The notes below the pieces were generated by a model. That model was not told where the DNA came from. It searched no databases and was given only the letters and a program-made list of their open reading frames with translations. A stretch of 6,990 nucleotides of DNA from Bacteroidales bacterium UBA5621 (GTDB lineage: Bacteria > Bacteroidota > Bacteroidia > Bacteroidales > VadinHA17): assembly GCA_002424525.1 (NCBI GenBank), contig DIKJ01000241.1, forward strand, positions 1 through 6,990. The letters are read 5' to 3'. The position numbers and the translations under genes were made by a program. Below, one piece after another: positions 5,740 to 6,990 of this stretch; within the stretch, counting starts at the first letter, position 1, and the number at the start of each line of letters is the position of its first letter.

Positions 5740-6975
5740 ATGGCTATACCTGTAATTATGCCAAAACAAGGCCAGTCGGTCGAGACCTGCATTATCACAA
5801 AGTGGTACAAAAAGGCCGGAGATGCTGTTAAGGCAGGAGACATCCTTTATTCCTATGAGACGGATAAGGCAGCATTTGATTTTGAATCTCCTGCCGACGG
5901 CACCATTCTTGAAATCTTTTATGGTGAAGGTGATGAAGTACCGGTCCTGAATAATGTAGCGGTAATAGGGAGCGCTGGTGAGTCAGCCGATCTCTTTCGT
6001 CCTTCCCTGCAAGGAGGTGCGTCAATAAAAGAGGCCTTAGCTGCCACTTCTGTTCCCGGTGATCAGCCTGATCCTGTTGTCAGCGCCGCTCCGATCCCTG
6101 CGGCTGAATCAGATACAAGGACCAGGATTTCACCCAGGGCGAAACGGCTGTCAATGGAAAGAGGGATCGATTACGCAGGGATGGAGGGATCGGGTCCCGG
6201 AGGCAGAATAATTTTCCGGGATGTTGAAAATGCACTTACTACCCGGCCTGTTAAAAGTGCCGGCTTGCATGGACCGGTCGCCAGTTTCACCGACCAGCCA
6301 TTAAGCAATGTGAGAAAGCTGATTGCCAAAGCAATGCATTCATCCCTGCAAAATTCAGCTCAGTTAACCCACCACATGGGCGCTGATGCACGCAACCTGC
6401 TCGATGCAAGGAGAAAAGTCCGTGAGGATATGTCGCATAATCCCGAAAGTCAGGATATTACATTGAACGACATGATCTGCTGGTGTGTTGTAAGAGCCCT
6501 GCGAAAATTCCCGGATGCCAACAGCCATTTTCTTGACGACAGGATAAGGAATTTTGATGATGTTCACCTGGGAATAGCTGTTGACACACCCAGGGGACTG
6601 ATGGTTCCGGCCGTCAGGAATGCAGGTACCCTGACTCTCCCGGAATTGTCGGCATCATTGAAATCAGTTGCTGAAGCCTGCAGAAAGGGAAATATAGACC
6701 CGGAACTGCTTCAAAGCAGCAACGCCTCATTCACAGTTACAAATCTCGGTGGTTATGGAGTTGAGATGTTTACGCCCGTTCTTAACCTTCCCCAGGTGGC
6801 TATCCTCGGTGTTTGCACCATAACTTACCGGCCAGCTGATCTGGGGAACAACGTTTTTGGCTTTGTGCCGTATATGGGTCTGTCGCTCACTTATGATCAT
6901 CGTGCAATCGACGGAGGACCGGCCACGCTGTTTCTGAAAGAGATCAGGAAAGAGATAGAGGAGTTTGGAGCGTAG
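5740..6975 (+). CDS. 2-oxoacid dehydrogenase E2 (lipoyl-dependent dihydrolipoamide acyltransferase)
   Basis: A 411-residue protein with the full E2 layout. The N-terminal lipoyl domain is residues 2-77, with lipoyl-lysine K43 in YETDKAAF. An Ala/Pro-rich linker follows (about 80-127). The peripheral subunit-binding domain is about 128-165 (RISPRAKRLSMERGIDY ... GPGGRIIFRDVENAL). The catalytic acyltransferase core spans about 185-411. The core shows FTVTNLGGYGVEMFTPVLN (331-349) and the active-site motif DHRAIDGG (386-393, H387 and D391). The enzyme transfers the acyl group from the E1-charged lipoyl arm to CoA in the cytoplasm. The substrate complex (pyruvate, branched-chain or acetoin) cannot be decided without E1. 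A single lipoyl domain is present. No E1 or E3 gene is in the window; they may lie downstream. The A-rich leader (CGAAAATAAAG) supports the ATG at 5740. It is transcribed divergently from the GntR operon. Confidence 0.96.
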   Translation: MAIPVIMPKQGQSVETCIITKWYKKAGDAVKAGDILYSYETDKAAFDFESPADGTILEIFYGEGDEVPVLNNVAVIGSAGESADLFRPSLQGGASIKEALAATSVPGDQPDPVVSAAPIPAAESDTRTRISPRAKRLSMERGIDYAGMEGSGPGGRIIFRDVENALTTRPVKSAGLHGPVASFTDQPLSNVRKLIAKAMHSSLQNSAQLTHHMGADARNLLDARRKVREDMSHNPESQDITLNDMICWCVVRALRKFPDANSHFLDDRIRNFDDVHLGIAVDTPRGLMVPAVRNAGTLTLPELSASLKSVAEACRKGNIDPELLQSSNASFTVTNLGGYGVEMFTPVLNLPQVAILGVCTITYRPADLGNNVFGFVPYMGLSLTYDHRAIDGGPATLFLKEIRKEIEEFGA

Positions 6976-6990
6976 AGCGTGGAGCGTAGA
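6968..6990 (+). repeat. Heptamer tandem repeat spanning the E2 stop codon, runs off the window
   Basis: GAGCGT occurs three times at exact 7-nt spacing (6968, 6975, 6982), giving units GAGCGTA, GAGCGTG, GAGCGTA, then GA at the edge. The E2 stop codon TAG (6973-6975) lies inside the array. The full extent is outside the window. Confidence 0.6.

Overview
The window looks like chromosome from a member of the Bacteroidota (Bacteroidetes), probably a free-living or gut Bacteroidales-type organism. This rests on three observations. Start codons follow A-rich leaders rather than Shine-Dalgarno sequences. A promoter matches the Bacteroidota pattern (TTG, about 20 nt, TAnnTTTG). The gene content also fits: a paired RRM and cold-shock protein, a NYN-LOTUS protein, and an exported GH29 fucosidase beside a twin-arginine-signal Gfo/Idh/MocA oxidoreductase. 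No phylogenetic test was possible.

Layout, left to right. Positions 1-320 (minus) hold the N-terminal part of a multi-pass membrane protein that runs off the left edge. Diverging from it, 452-1225 (plus) encodes a NYN-domain putative ribonuclease with a C-terminal OST-HTH/LOTUS RNA-binding module. After a 178-bp gap, 1404-1730 and 1753-1950 (plus) encode an RRM protein with an RGG-like tail and a CspA-type cold-shock protein, 22 nt apart. They end at a strong intrinsic terminator (1974-2014) that probably also serves the convergent operon.

On the minus strand, reading from 5563 down to 2025, lie a GntR/HutC-type regulator with a UTRA domain, a GH29 alpha-L-fucosidase-like enzyme with an export signal, and a Tat-signal Gfo/Idh/MocA oxidoreductase. 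Spacings are 51 bp and 107 bp. This reads as a small self-regulated glycan or glycoside utilisation operon acting in the periplasm. On the plus strand, 5740-6975 encodes a complete lipoyl-dependent 2-oxoacid dehydrogenase E2 subunit. No E1 or E3 gene is visible; they may lie beyond the right edge.

The most interesting structure is the 176-bp divergent region between the regulator and the E2 gene. An 18-bp inverted repeat (5593-5610) carries a candidate -33 TTG in each arm. Each TTG lies exactly 20 nt from a -7-like box on its own strand: TATTTTTG toward the E2 gene and TATATTTA toward gntR. One GntR operator could therefore control both the fucosidase/oxidoreductase operon and the 2-oxoacid dehydrogenase gene. 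A second perfect inverted repeat (5635-5664) lies in the E2 leader. I found no CRISPR array, tRNA, rRNA or insertion sequence. No wholly new system is evident, but this divergent switch and the RNA-binding gene cluster merit follow-up.
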